Of a DNA stretch of 64,000 nucleotides, positions 25,425 through 33,054 are shown one piece after another. The notes beneath the pieces were generated by a model that ran no database searches, was not told the DNA's origin, and was given only the letters and a program-made list of their open reading frames with translations. Within the stretch, counting starts at the first letter, position 1. The number at the start of each line of letters is the position of its first letter. Made by a program: the position numbers and the translations under genes. Origin of the DNA: CAWINX01 sp963702055 (GTDB lineage Bacteria > Actinomycetota > Thermoleophilia > Solirubrobacterales > 70-9); assembly GCA_963702055.1 (NCBI GenBank), contig OY969702.1:2232001-2296000 (forward strand). The letters are read 5' to 3'.

Positions 25425-26704
25425 GGGGGAGGCGCCAGCCAATGCCTCCTCCGCCACCCCCTCCGGAGGGTGTTGTCCTCGGCCGCCGCCTCGCCGGCGA
25501 GCGGGCGCTGTCGATGAGTGGGCCGAACCTGCTTTGGCCCTTCGAGCAGATGCCCCGCCACGCGGTGATCCTCGGCGCCTCTGGTACCGGCAAGACCGAG
25601 ACTTCGATGCGAGTCGCCTACGAGCTGGCCACCAAGACCGATGCCCAGGTCTTCTACCTCGACGCAAAGGGCGATCGCGCCGCCGCGGAGCGCTTCAGCG
25701 CGTTGATGCGCTCCGCCGGACGACGGGTCCGGGTCTTTCCGAACGAGCCCTTCGACGCCTGGCGCGGCGATTGGCGCGGGATCGCCAATCGGCTCTTGGA
25801 GGTGATCGAGTTTGCCGCCGAGGGGCCGGCCGCCTACTACCGCGACATCGCCAAGACGGCCTTGCAGCTGGCCTGCAACCACCCCGACGGTCCGCCGCGA
25901 TCGAGCGCCGAGTTGCTGGCGCGCCTCGACTACGAGCTGTTGCTGAACGCCCACGGGCCGAGCAGCGCGCTGCTCTCGCTGCCCCGCGACAAAGTCAGCC
26001 AGGTGCGGATGCGCTACCAGGCCTTCTTCGGCCAGCTCGGCTGCGCCCTCGACGGCGAGTGGTCCTTCGAGGACGCCGACGCCGCCTACCTCTTGCTCGA
26101 CTCGGTCGCGCTGGGCGAGGACAGCACCGGAGCGGCCCGCGTCCTCTTCGCCGACTTCGCCCACTACTTCGCCCTGCGCAAGGAGCGAGAGCGCTTCTGC
26201 CTGCTCTTCGTTGATGAGTTCGCTGCGATCGCCGCCGCCTCAGACGTGGCGATCAAGGTCGAGCAGGCGCGCGGCTTCAACGCCGGCATGGTGCTGGTCC
26301 CCCAGAACCCCTCCGGAATGGGCCCACGCACCCAGCGCGACCGCATCCTCGGCTCGGTCGAGACGGTGATCGTCCACGCCTTGAACGAGCCCGATGAGCT
26401 GGCCGCCTTGGCCGGCCACAAGCGGGTGGTCGAGCTCAGCCACCGCTACGAGGAGGGCATCCGCCGCCGCGAGGGCTTTGCCCGCCAGTGGCAGCGACCG
26501 AAGGTCGACCCCGACGAGATCCGCGCCCTGGCGACCGGTAGCGCCTGGGTGATCCGCCGGGGCCGCGCCGCCAAGGTGGCGATCGAGCGGGCGCCCGCCA
26601 CCGCGGCGGCGGCGTTGCCCGAGCCCGCGCCGCTCGACCGTCCTCACGAGCCGGTCGAGGTGGCTACGCCGAAGCAGATCGCCTACCTCGACGAGGAGGA
26701 GTGA
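25418..26704 (+). CDS. Second VirD4/TraG-like P-loop ATPase
   Basis: A 428-residue ATPase without N-terminal transmembrane helices. Walker A GASGTGKTET lies near residues 52-61 and Walker B L-L-F-V-D-E-F near 260-266; the region between carries the small helical insertion seen in TraG/VirD4. Unlike the protein at 10788 it appears soluble. It starts at ATG 25418 inside the end of the upstream wHTH gene, and its stop overlaps the GTG of the downstream wHTH paralogue, so the three form one coupled unit. It is a possible second coupling ATPase or DNA-processing motor. Confidence 0.75.
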   Translation: MLRGRRQPMPPPPPPPEGVVLGRRLAGERALSMSGPNLLWPFEQMPRHAVILGASGTGKTETSMRVAYELATKTDAQVFYLDAKGDRAAAERFSALMRSAGRRVRVFPNEPFDAWRGDWRGIANRLLEVIEFAAEGPAAYYRDIAKTALQLACNHPDGPPRSSAELLARLDYELLLNAHGPSSALLSLPRDKVSQVRMRYQAFFGQLGCALDGEWSFEDADAAYLLLDSVALGEDSTGAARVLFADFAHYFALRKERERFCLLFVDEFAAIAAASDVAIKVEQARGFNAGMVLVPQNPSGMGPRTQRDRILGSVETVIVHALNEPDELAALAGHKRVVELSHRYEEGIRRREGFARQWQRPKVDPDEIRALATGSAWVIRRGRAAKVAIERAPATAAAALPEPAPLDRPHEPVEVATPKQIAYLDEEE

Positions 26705-27375
26705 GGTCGATGGCCGCCGCCGCAAAGACGAGCGCGACGGCTACGGCGACTCCACCGCGCCGCCGTGGCCGTCGCCCCCTGCCCGCGCCCGAGCCGTGGG
26801 AGTTCGAGCTGCTGCGCCTGCTCGCCGAGCAGGGGGCGATCCCCTTCGACCAGCTCGCCCGCTTCCTAGACGGAGATCAGCGCCAGGCCGCGAACGTGGC
26901 CAAGCACCTGACCAAGGCCGGCTATGCCGACTACGGACGCATCCTCCACGACGAGCCGCACTGGCTGTGGCTGAGCTGGCGCGGCGCCTTCCTCTCCACC
27001 ACCGGGTTCAAAGTCGGCCGTCCGAAGGTGGGGGCGATGGCGCGGATGCGGGCGGTCAACGAGGTTCGCCTCCACATCGCCCGCCGCGCCCCCGAGGCGC
27101 GCTGGATCTGCGCCCGCAGCATCGTCCGCGAGCAGGGCGTGCGCGGCTACAGGCCCAACGCGGTGGTCGAGGTAGGCGGCGAGCGCCATGCGATCCTCGT
27201 GCGCCTGCGCTGGCAGGAGCGCGAGTACGTCCGCGACATCCTCGAGACCCACATGGCCCGCTACGACGCCGTGATCGCCTTCGCCAAGCCCCAACCGCGC
27301 AAGCAGCTGGAGCGCCTGGCGGGCGAGCACCACTGGCCGAAGTTGGTGGTCCGGGACCTACCGAAGCCTCCATAG
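26701..27375 (+). CDS. wHTH paralogue with degraded nuclease-like core
   Basis: A 224-residue paralogue of the protein at 24765, with the same winged helix (L-L-R-L-L-A-E-Q-G-A-I-P-F-D-Q-L) and the same ending W-P-K-L-V-V-R. At the position where the paralogue has A-I-E-A-E-L-S-R-K, this one reads A-I-L-V-R-L-R-W-Q, so the two acidic residues and the Lys are lost. It is probably a non-catalytic partner, perhaps a DNA-binding or dimerising subunit. GTG 26701 overlaps the ATPase stop; ATG 26710 is an alternative. Confidence 0.65.
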   Translation: MRSMAAAAKTSATATATPPRRRGRRPLPAPEPWEFELLRLLAEQGAIPFDQLARFLDGDQRQAANVAKHLTKAGYADYGRILHDEPHWLWLSWRGAFLSTTGFKVGRPKVGAMARMRAVNEVRLHIARRAPEARWICARSIVREQGVRGYRPNAVVEVGGERHAILVRLRWQEREYVRDILETHMARYDAVIAFAKPQPRKQLERLAGEHHWPKLVVRDLPKPP

Positions 27376-27462
27376 AACGAATGAGCATGTGCCATGAGCG
27401 ATCTGAGCTTCTCAGGCTTCTGTGGCAAGAGGTGTGCCTTGATCAGCATCAGAAATCATGCG

Positions 27463-29622
27463 TTACTTAAGCAGCGGCAGAAGCGCTAGAGCGACACCAA
27501 CCACCGCCAGTCCAAAGGCAACGGTCCATGCCCACCTAGACTTCTCTAGCTGACGACCAATGAGCAGGGCGACCGCACACCCTCCCCCGACCAGGGTCGC
27601 CGCAAGTGAGATTGTCCCAGTAAGGCGCAAGATCACCGCCGCCATAGCCAATAGGCAGGCCGAAAACAGCGGTATCGCCTGGACTCGGCGGTTTCGTTTA
27701 TTCAAGCGCTCCGTCTCTGCGTCCTTCATCTCACGCTTGAGGCGCTCGATTTCTCTTTCACTGGAAGCACGTTCCCGGTGGAGATCTGCTTTTAGCTCTT
27801 CTGCTCGTCTCCTCTCATCATTCAGCGCCTCTTCGGTCACACGTTGCTCGATCCGAATTGCATCAGCAGCCGCAATGCTCTCTGCGCGTTCATCCTGCTC
27901 CGCATTCAGTTTTGTTTCCATCGCTTCAAGGCGAGTATTGAGTGTCTTGAAGCGTTCTTCGAGTTCATCCTGGGTGCGTTCGTATGCCGTAATAAGGATC
28001 ACATCTTGCTGTTGCTCATCATGGCTACTTGTCACGGCTTCCAAGGTTTCGTCACCAATGAAAGCTGCCACTACGGCCGGAGACGCATCGTCTAGCAAGG
28101 TTGTGATTCGGCTGACCACCGTTTGAACTTCGCCCAAATTATGCCCCCGCCCAAAGCGTAAATACGGGCTTGCAAGAAGATCCGTGATTGTCTGATCGTA
28201 GTCTTCTGTACGCGGTGTGAAACAACGGGCAATCTGCGTCCAGGCTGCAGCCGAAATGCAGAATGGAACACTTGGAGTTTGCTCGCCATCAAGAGCAAGC
28301 TGACCAAAACGCGGAAGTACCTTGTCTTCCGTCAGAAACCAATACTGAGCCGATCCAAAATGTCGAAAACCGGAGCCTCTAAGCCGCTCAATCAGCACCC
28401 TATGAAAAGCGTCATGGACCATGGGTGGGTCGTCTCGGGGGCGGGGCCTAGTCCTCCCAAATACGGCCTCACGATTCAAGAGAACCACATAGTCAGCAAT
28501 ACGCGCCGCATCGTTTTTTGTGACGGCAGCAACGGCTTCCGTCTCGACGGTAATTTCAAGTTCTTCCAGCCTTGGATCAACTTGGGCCGCCTTGCGAAAC
28601 CATTCCTCTGGCGAAGAGCCGCGATCGCCATAGCTTTCATAAAATCCTTCAGCCAGACTGACCCCCCCAATCTCACGTGCAACGTTTCGCAGTACTTCCG
28701 CATATCGCCGGTCTGGCAGACCACGAGTGGAGATTTCATCTTTGGACCGCTTTAGACTGTGCTGAAATTCTTCAAGAGTAAGCGGTGTAACCACGAGTTT
28801 CACACCTAGCCCACGAGTCAGGTCCAACATACGGCGGGTCGATCTGTTGATGGCTCCACCGGCGAGGCCAAGGGCTGGAATAAGGACATTCGTGTCCAAA
28901 TAGAGTCTTTGACCTGCCAGCTCCTCTTTCATGACCCCGGCTGCTTCGGGGCGCAATGTGCCCACTGTGGCAAAGAAGCCATGATCAAGCCGATCAGCGA
29001 GATAGAGTCGTTGCGCGTCAGTGGGTGCTGAAAAGAACTGGGCCAATCCCGTGCGCCGAATCTCACGGATGTTGGCGGCGCGGCTTGGTAACTCTTCTCG
29101 TTTGGCGAGAAGCGTGTGGCGTAGCGCGTCAGAACGCTCTTCCTTTGGATAGAGGATGACTGCAGCCTCTGCGCCGTGGTACGCAACAATACGTGCGATA
29201 AGTGTGTCAAGATCGGATTCTAGGTCCGCCAAATCCTGATCCGTTAAGGACGGGTCAATCCCAACTAGGGTTGTCCGCCACTCCTGTTTCGCTCGAGTTG
29301 AGAGCAACTCGAAGTCATGTTTACGCTGAGCAAAGAGCTTCTCTGCATCGTGAGTTAAAGCAACGGTTGCTCCGTCGCGTCTAACAGCGCCTTTCTGCTC
29401 GAGATACCTGAGCCAGTCATTGAGTTCACTCGCTTCAATCTCAACTCCAAAGAAAACTTTGAATGCCTCCCGGACTGCGCTAGGGCTATCTACCTGACCG
29501 CCAGCTTCCATGAGGACTGGACCGACCATTTGGCGAAATGTTGCCTCACGAGTGCCGCCTCCATCACGACAGGGCTGGTACTGGGCTAGTTGCAGCAGAA
29601 CTTCCGGCGCTACCTCGGGCAT
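27463..29622 (-). CDS. PIN-domain, coiled-coil, membrane-anchored cargo protein
   Basis: A 719-residue protein of clearly lower GC content than its neighbours. The N-terminal about 100 residues contain a winged-helix-like fold. A PIN-like domain is suggested by L-Y-L-D-T-N-V-L near residues 238-245 and a second acidic site F-L-T-E-D-K near 430. A long coiled coil follows (about 550-650), then two or three transmembrane helices to the end. PIN domains are metal-dependent RNases. Single cargo genes in the integrase-proximal part of an ICE are often defence genes, so an abortive-infection or anti-phage role is a reasonable hypothesis. The exact family is not recognised. Confidence 0.65.
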   Translation of the reverse strand: MPEVAPEVLLQLAQYQPCRDGGGTREATFRQMVGPVLMEAGGQVDSPSAVREAFKVFFGVEIEASELNDWLRYLEQKGAVRRDGATVALTHDAEKLFAQRKHDFELLSTRAKQEWRTTLVGIDPSLTDQDLADLESDLDTLIARIVAYHGAEAAVILYPKEERSDALRHTLLAKREELPSRAANIREIRRTGLAQFFSAPTDAQRLYLADRLDHGFFATVGTLRPEAAGVMKEELAGQRLYLDTNVLIPALGLAGGAINRSTRRMLDLTRGLGVKLVVTPLTLEEFQHSLKRSKDEISTRGLPDRRYAEVLRNVAREIGGVSLAEGFYESYGDRGSSPEEWFRKAAQVDPRLEELEITVETEAVAAVTKNDAARIADYVVLLNREAVFGRTRPRPRDDPPMVHDAFHRVLIERLRGSGFRHFGSAQYWFLTEDKVLPRFGQLALDGEQTPSVPFCISAAAWTQIARCFTPRTEDYDQTITDLLASPYLRFGRGHNLGEVQTVVSRITTLLDDASPAVVAAFIGDETLEAVTSSHDEQQQDVILITAYERTQDELEERFKTLNTRLEAMETKLNAEQDERAESIAAADAIRIEQRVTEEALNDERRRAEELKADLHRERASSEREIERLKREMKDAETERLNKRNRRVQAIPLFSACLLAMAAVILRLTGTISLAATLVGGGCAVALLIGRQLEKSRWAWTVAFGLAVVGVALALLPLLK

Positions 29623-29690
29623 TCGGTCAGCCTAGTTATGGACTCGGCGGAAGCACAAATGCTTCCTGCATTGGGATGGGAATAGGTCGG

Positions 29691-29966
29691 TCAATACCGC
29701 GGCAACGCCAGCAAGTTGTCTGCCCAAACCCCGTCGGCGTAGGTCCGGATGAAAGGGGGGTTGGCGTCAACGACGCCCACCTGGACATCGTCCCCGGAGT
29801 CGTCCCGGACGCGAGCTTCACCGCCCTTGTTCTGAATCCAGTCGACCATTGTCTCGCGGCTGGATTCGCCCGTGTCACCGCTTTCGGGATTGCGCCACCT
29901 GACATCGGCGATGTGCTCATGGGCTGAGCCCCCACCGCTCATGTGCACTTCGGTGATGTAGACCAT
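29691..29966 (-). CDS. DUF3892-like protein
   Basis: A 91-residue protein beginning M-V-Y-I-T-E-V-H-M-S-G-G-G, which matches the small DUF3892 family of unknown function, with the usual W-R-N near residue 27 and the ending with a conserved 'R-T-Y-A-D-G' stretch. The start at 29966 is chosen by family length; an in-frame upstream ATG at 30014 would overlap the next gene. Part of the lower-GC cargo block. Confidence 0.65.
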   Translation of the reverse strand: MVYITEVHMSGGGSAHEHIADVRWRNPESGDTGESSRETMVDWIQNKGGEARVRDDSGDDVQVGVVDANPPFIRTYADGVWADNLLALPRY

Positions 29967-29980
29967 CGCGGCGGTTTCCT

Positions 29981-30253
29981 CTACCGATACGTCAGTCGCC
30001 CGTTGCGCTTGCACTTGAATCCGGCTCTCCTGTAGGCCGCCGCGTAGCCGGCCTTGTGCGAGCAGAACTCGTTAATGCCAAGGCATTTGATCCCCCCGGG
30101 AGTACGTGCCGTCCTGTCACCGCGCGCAATTGCCGCTGCTGAGCAGACCTTCGAAATCTGGGCAACCGGCGGATGCGCCGAGGCGCCTCCGACCAAGCCA
30201 ACGGCGCCGATCGCGGCGATGGCGAGCAGAGACGCAAGACGTTTCCTCGTCAC
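29981..30253 (-). CDS. Small secreted cysteine-containing protein
   Basis: A 90-residue protein with a clear signal peptide (about residues 1-26, ending in A-S-A). The mature part has four cysteines (about residues 37, 57, 64 and 80), probably forming two disulfides, and a basic C-terminus. GTG start with GGGAGG upstream. No family is recognised. It sits 14 bases before the DUF3892-like gene in the same direction, so they are probably co-transcribed. Confidence 0.65.
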   Translation of the reverse strand: MTRKRLASLLAIAAIGAVGLVGGASAHPPVAQISKVCSAAAIARGDRTARTPGGIKCLGINEFCSHKAGYAAAYRRAGFKCKRNGRLTYR

Positions 30254-30437
30254 TGGTTTCCTCCCGAAGAGAGCAGCGGACTGGGGTTGGAGGCGAGCCT
30301 ATGCGGCACCTGCTGCGTCGGCGTACCGAAAAGTCGAAGAAAGTTGAGTATTACGACACACTCTCGTCACTCTTGGCGCTGGCGGTCGCACCGCTGACTT
30401 CGCCATGCCCAGCCTGGCACCGGCGTTGATCCCTGCA

Positions 30438-30458
30438 AGCCCCGGCTGTGCCGGGGCT
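30438..30458 (+). terminator. Stem-loop between cargo and integrase module
   Basis: AGCCCCGGC, loop TGT, GCCGGGGCT, followed at 30466-30481 by a second short stem GCCCTC/GAGGGC. No T-tract; it could also be a leader hairpin for the excisionase gene. Confidence 0.4.
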
Positions 30459-30549
30459 CCTGACGGCCCTCGCCTGAGGGCTCGGGTTCCGGGATCGCCG
30501 TCCGGCGCCTTTTTGGCTGGGTGTCGGAGCCAGCGAGAGGAGGTCAGAG

Positions 30550-30876
30550 ATGAAGACGGCAGCAACAGCCGGTTCCGGCGCGTTGAGGCGTGGGACGGAT
30601 CGCGGCGGAACACGGGAGGGACGAAATCGCCCGCTACAACGTCTTGACGTTAGAGGTGCAGCGATGACTGAGCTTTCGATCGAGACCCAACGTCAGGCCT
30701 GGTTCACGCCGGATTCTCTGGCCTCCTACCTGCAGGTCTCCGATCGAATGATTCGCAAGTGGGTAGCCGAGGGGCGTCTGCGCTCCTACAAGCTCGACGG
30801 TTGCCGCCGCTTCGATCCTTCCGACGTCGACTCCTTCGTCGCCCAGTTCCGCGACCGGCGCGGAGTCGCCGCATGA
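30550..30876 (+). CDS. Excisionase-type helix-turn-helix protein
   Basis: A 108-residue protein whose C-terminal 60 residues are a MerR-like excisionase domain (W-F-T-P-D-S-L-A-S-Y-L-Q-V-S-D-R, then R-K-W-V-A-E-G-R-L). Such proteins steer the integrase towards excision. ATG 30550 has a strong GAGAGGAGG site, but ATG 30664 would give just the domain. The stop overlaps the integrase start by four bases. Confidence 0.75.
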   Translation: MKTAATAGSGALRRGTDRGGTREGRNRPLQRLDVRGAAMTELSIETQRQAWFTPDSLASYLQVSDRMIRKWVAEGRLRSYKLDGCRRFDPSDVDSFVAQFRDRRGVAA

Positions 30877-32051
30877 GCCGCCGCCGCGCCGCCGGTCGGC
30901 CACCCCGGCAGACCCCCTACAAGCGCACCTATCCCGACGGTCGCGTGGTCTGGATCGCCCGCTATCGCAGCCGAGACGGCGTGGTGCGCTACGCGAAGCC
31001 GAGTTGGAACGGCGGCAAGTCGAGTTTCGAGCTGAAGGGTGATGCTCAGCGCGCGATCGACGAGGCGCTTGATAGCGCTCACGGTCTGGATGGCGGGCAG
31101 CCCGAGACGCTTGGCGACTATTTCGTGGCGTGGCCCGCGCTCCATCCGCGCTCCAAGCGCACCAACAAGACCAACTCCGATCGGATCTCCTACGTCTTGG
31201 AGGTCGAAATCGAGGGCCGCCCGCTCCGCGATTGGCAGTTCGACGAGTTGCGCCGCCGCCACGTACAGGCTCTGGTCGATCACATGCTGTGTGAGCAGGG
31301 CCGCGCCGTGCAGGGAGCACGAGGAATCCTCAGTGCCCTCTCAGCGATGGCCGAGGACGCGATCGGCGACGAGGTCGCCGAGGACAACGCTTTCAAGGGC
31401 TTGCGCCTGCGCCGCAACGACCCCCGCGCGCGAAAGGCTTCCCGGCCGGTGCGGGTCTGGACCTTCGAGGAAATGCGCGCTTTCGCCGCTGGCGGTCGCT
31501 CCGAGGTGCGCGGGAAGACCAAGCGCCCAGGCTCCAAGTGGGGCCGGTGCTTCCAGCCGCACGACTACGAGGCGCTGATCCTCACCCCGGGGCTCACCGG
31601 CCTGCGCCTCGGCGAGGTCTTGGCGCTGCGCCGCGAGGATTTTGATGGCGAGGTGCTGAAGGTCAGGGCCACGGCGCACGAGGGAGAGCTGATTGGGTCC
31701 AGCGACCAGAAGAATCACGACCGCGAGGTGCCGGTGCCGCCGAGCCTGGCGGAGTTGATCCAGTCGCGCCCGACTCGGATCGACACCGATCTGCTCTTTC
31801 CGACTCCCGCCGGGAAGCTTTGGAGAGAGCGCAATTTCTACCGCGATGTCTGGGAGCCGGCCCGCATCGCGACCGGGCTCGATCCGACGCCGCACGAGTT
31901 CCGCCACTCCTATGTCTCGCACCTGCGTGCCGCCGGAATCGATGATGCCGACCTGGCCCGCGCCACCGGCCACAGCGTCGAGACGATGCTCTCCCGCTAC
32001 ACCCATGCGCTTGGCAAGAGCCACGCCGCAATCAGGAAAGCGATCGGCTGA
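30873..32051 (+). CDS. Tyrosine recombinase (integrase)
   Basis: A 392-residue phage/ICE-type integrase. An N-terminal arm-binding region and a SAM-like core-binding domain (about residues 75-165) precede the catalytic domain, with Arg in G-L-R-L-G-E near residue 243, H-E-F-R-H near 340-344, and Tyr in S-R-Y-T-H near residue 376. All key residues are present, so it is probably active. It ends 51 bases before tRNA-Arg, the presumed attachment gene. Confidence 0.9.
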   Translation: MSRRRAAGRPPRQTPYKRTYPDGRVVWIARYRSRDGVVRYAKPSWNGGKSSFELKGDAQRAIDEALDSAHGLDGGQPETLGDYFVAWPALHPRSKRTNKTNSDRISYVLEVEIEGRPLRDWQFDELRRRHVQALVDHMLCEQGRAVQGARGILSALSAMAEDAIGDEVAEDNAFKGLRLRRNDPRARKASRPVRVWTFEEMRAFAAGGRSEVRGKTKRPGSKWGRCFQPHDYEALILTPGLTGLRLGEVLALRREDFDGEVLKVRATAHEGELIGSSDQKNHDREVPVPPSLAELIQSRPTRIDTDLLFPTPAGKLWRERNFYRDVWEPARIATGLDPTPHEFRHSYVSHLRAAGIDDADLARATGHSVETMLSRYTHALGKSHAAIRKAIG

Positions 32052-32053
32052 TG

Positions 32054-32071
32054 GCTACATTTCAGCTACAT
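32054..32071 (+). repeat. Short direct repeat between integrase and tRNA
   Basis: GCTACAT occurs at 32054-32060 and 32065-32071, an 11-base (one helical turn) period. Such direct repeats next to an attachment site are typical arm-type integrase or excisionase binding sites. Confidence 0.4.
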
Positions 32072-32102
32072 CCAGACCACTAAACTGCCGGAATTGGCTC
32101 TA

Positions 32103-32176
32103 GCGCCCGTAGCTCAGTTGGATAGAGCGTCGGTCTACGAAACCAAAGGTCACAGGTTCGAATCCTGTCGGGCGCG
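32103..32176 (+). tRNA. tRNA-Arg (anticodon ACG)
   Basis: A complete cloverleaf: acceptor GCGCCCG/CGGGCGC, D-stem GCTC/GAGC, anticodon loop CTACGAA with ACG, T-stem ACAGG/CCTGT with TTCGAAT. CCA is not encoded. The anticodon stem has one C-A mismatch (32131 with 32145). It directly follows the integrase gene and is the likely attachment site. Confidence 0.9.
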
Positions 32177-32190
32177 TACCATTTGTTTCG

Positions 32191-32397
32191 ATGGCTACGC
32201 GCCCCCGCACGCTCTTTGAGCCCGGCCACGACGAAGAGTGGGCTGCGCTCAACGCCGAAAAGCGACAGGCGCTGACCCCGCCGCCCGATACCCCGGTGGG
32301 GGAGTTGCTGCGGCGCGGCCAGCACCTCACCGCCCAGGCCGCGGGCCTGCTGCGCGCGGTCGAGCGAGGCGATGGGCGCCGTCGATCCGGAGCTTGA
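32191..32397 (+). CDS. Small partner protein of nucleotidyltransferase locus
   Basis: A 68-residue protein, mostly helical and charged. It overlaps the nucleotidyltransferase remnant by 26 bases, which suggests an old two-gene operon of the toxin-antitoxin-like type. ATG 32191 lies only 14 bases after the tRNA and has no ribosome site. With its partner broken, it may no longer be functional. Confidence 0.5.
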   Translation: MATRPRTLFEPGHDEEWAALNAEKRQALTPPPDTPVGELLRRGQHLTAQAAGLLRAVERGDGRRRSGA

Positions 32398-32727
32398 CGC
32401 CGCCGCGGCGGCGATGGTCGCCGAGGGCGCCAACTTTGTCGTGATCGGCGGCTTCGCGGTGATCGCCAACCGCTTTGTCCGAGCCACCGAGGACATCGAC
32501 TTCCTCGTTCCCGACGATGCCGATAACGACCGCAGGGTTCTCGCCACCCTGCCTCCGAAGCGATGACCGCCAACTACGGAGGGGTCGAGTTTCCGGTTGC
32601 CGGTTTGCGCAGTGTCGTCGGCTTCAAGCGCCTCAGCGATCGCCCTCGCGACCGCAACGATCTGATCGGCCTCGCCGAGATTCACGGCGAGCTGCCGATC
32701 GACCCGATTCCGGGCCTCGATACCTAG
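32372..32727 (+). pseudogene. Broken DUF6036-like nucleotidyltransferase
   Basis: The first part (32372-32566) encodes G-G-F-A-V-I-A-N-R-F, then T-E-D-I-D-F-L-V, the G-G...D-x-D signature of MNT-type nucleotidyltransferases. It stops at 32566. A second frame (32563-32727, ATG overlapping the stop) encodes the usual C-terminal part with F-K-R-L-S-D-R-P-R-D-R-N-D-L. Compared with the family, about 60 central residues are missing, so a deletion with frameshift is likely. Confidence 0.6.
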
Positions 32728-33054
32728 CTGAGGCCGGCGTGCTCCGGCCGCCACCGCGGCCCTCCTGACGCAGGGCGTTTTCAGAAACGCCCTCGTCCAT
32801 CCAGAAAAACACGTTTCGAAGTCCCTGCAAACGTGCGCGCTTTTCTGCACATACCAAGAGTGTTCCTTGACATCAACAAGATGGTCTGTTTATGATCTCT
32901 AACTGGATGTATTTAGGAACATAAGCAGTATCGCCCGTTGGGACGGGCAGGGAAACATCACAGGGACATAAAGGGATCGACCCCTCGCCAGGGACCCGGC
33001 CGGAAGCAAGGTCGGAAACGGAAAGGGAGCGGTCCAGGAGAGGAGACACAGCAC
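32728..33054 (+). other. Gene-free promoter and leader interval
   Basis: These 327 bases carry no gene. They are less GC-rich around 32,850-32,960 and contain the consensus promoter at 32867-32896 and a leader of about 150 bases with one hairpin (CGCCCGT/ACGGGC, about 32933-32948). Confidence 0.6.
32867..32896 (+). promoter_or_regulatory. Consensus sigma-70 type promoter
   Basis: TTGACA (32867-32872), an 18-base spacer, TATGAT (32891-32896). This is close to the consensus for housekeeping sigma and stands out in a 70 percent GC background. It should drive the giant secreted protein gene starting at 33055. Confidence 0.75.

Larger units (their letters stand above)
1..32102. mobile_element. 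Integrative and conjugative element (right-hand part)
   Basis: Plasmid/ICE-type modules run continuously up to an excisionase-integrase pair that ends about 50 bases before a tRNA-Arg gene: ParB, three SSBs, VirD4-like and VirB4-like ATPases, VirB6-like, TcpC/TcpE-like and lytic transglycosylase genes. This is the standard layout of an element integrated at a tRNA. The left end is not in the window, so attL, size and any relaxase or replication gene further left cannot be seen. The boundary on the right is inferred from the integrase and tRNA; downstream genes are unrelated secreted proteins. Confidence 0.85.

Noticed and set aside
27381..27470. Short frame of 29 residues after the wHTH paralogue
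   Set aside because: No ribosome site, unusual composition, and it lies at the cargo boundary; no support for translation.
32103..32176. tRNA-Arg as a pseudogene
   Set aside because: All stems and loops are intact apart from one anticodon-stem mismatch, so it is kept as functional.
32938..33054. Longer N-terminus for the giant secreted protein
   Set aside because: Basic, without a ribosome site, and GTG 33055 has a strong site and a better-placed signal peptide.
32903..33054. Riboswitch in the leader of the giant gene
   Set aside because: One hairpin and some A-rich loops recalled a cyclic dinucleotide switch, but the conserved core could not be laid on the sequence.
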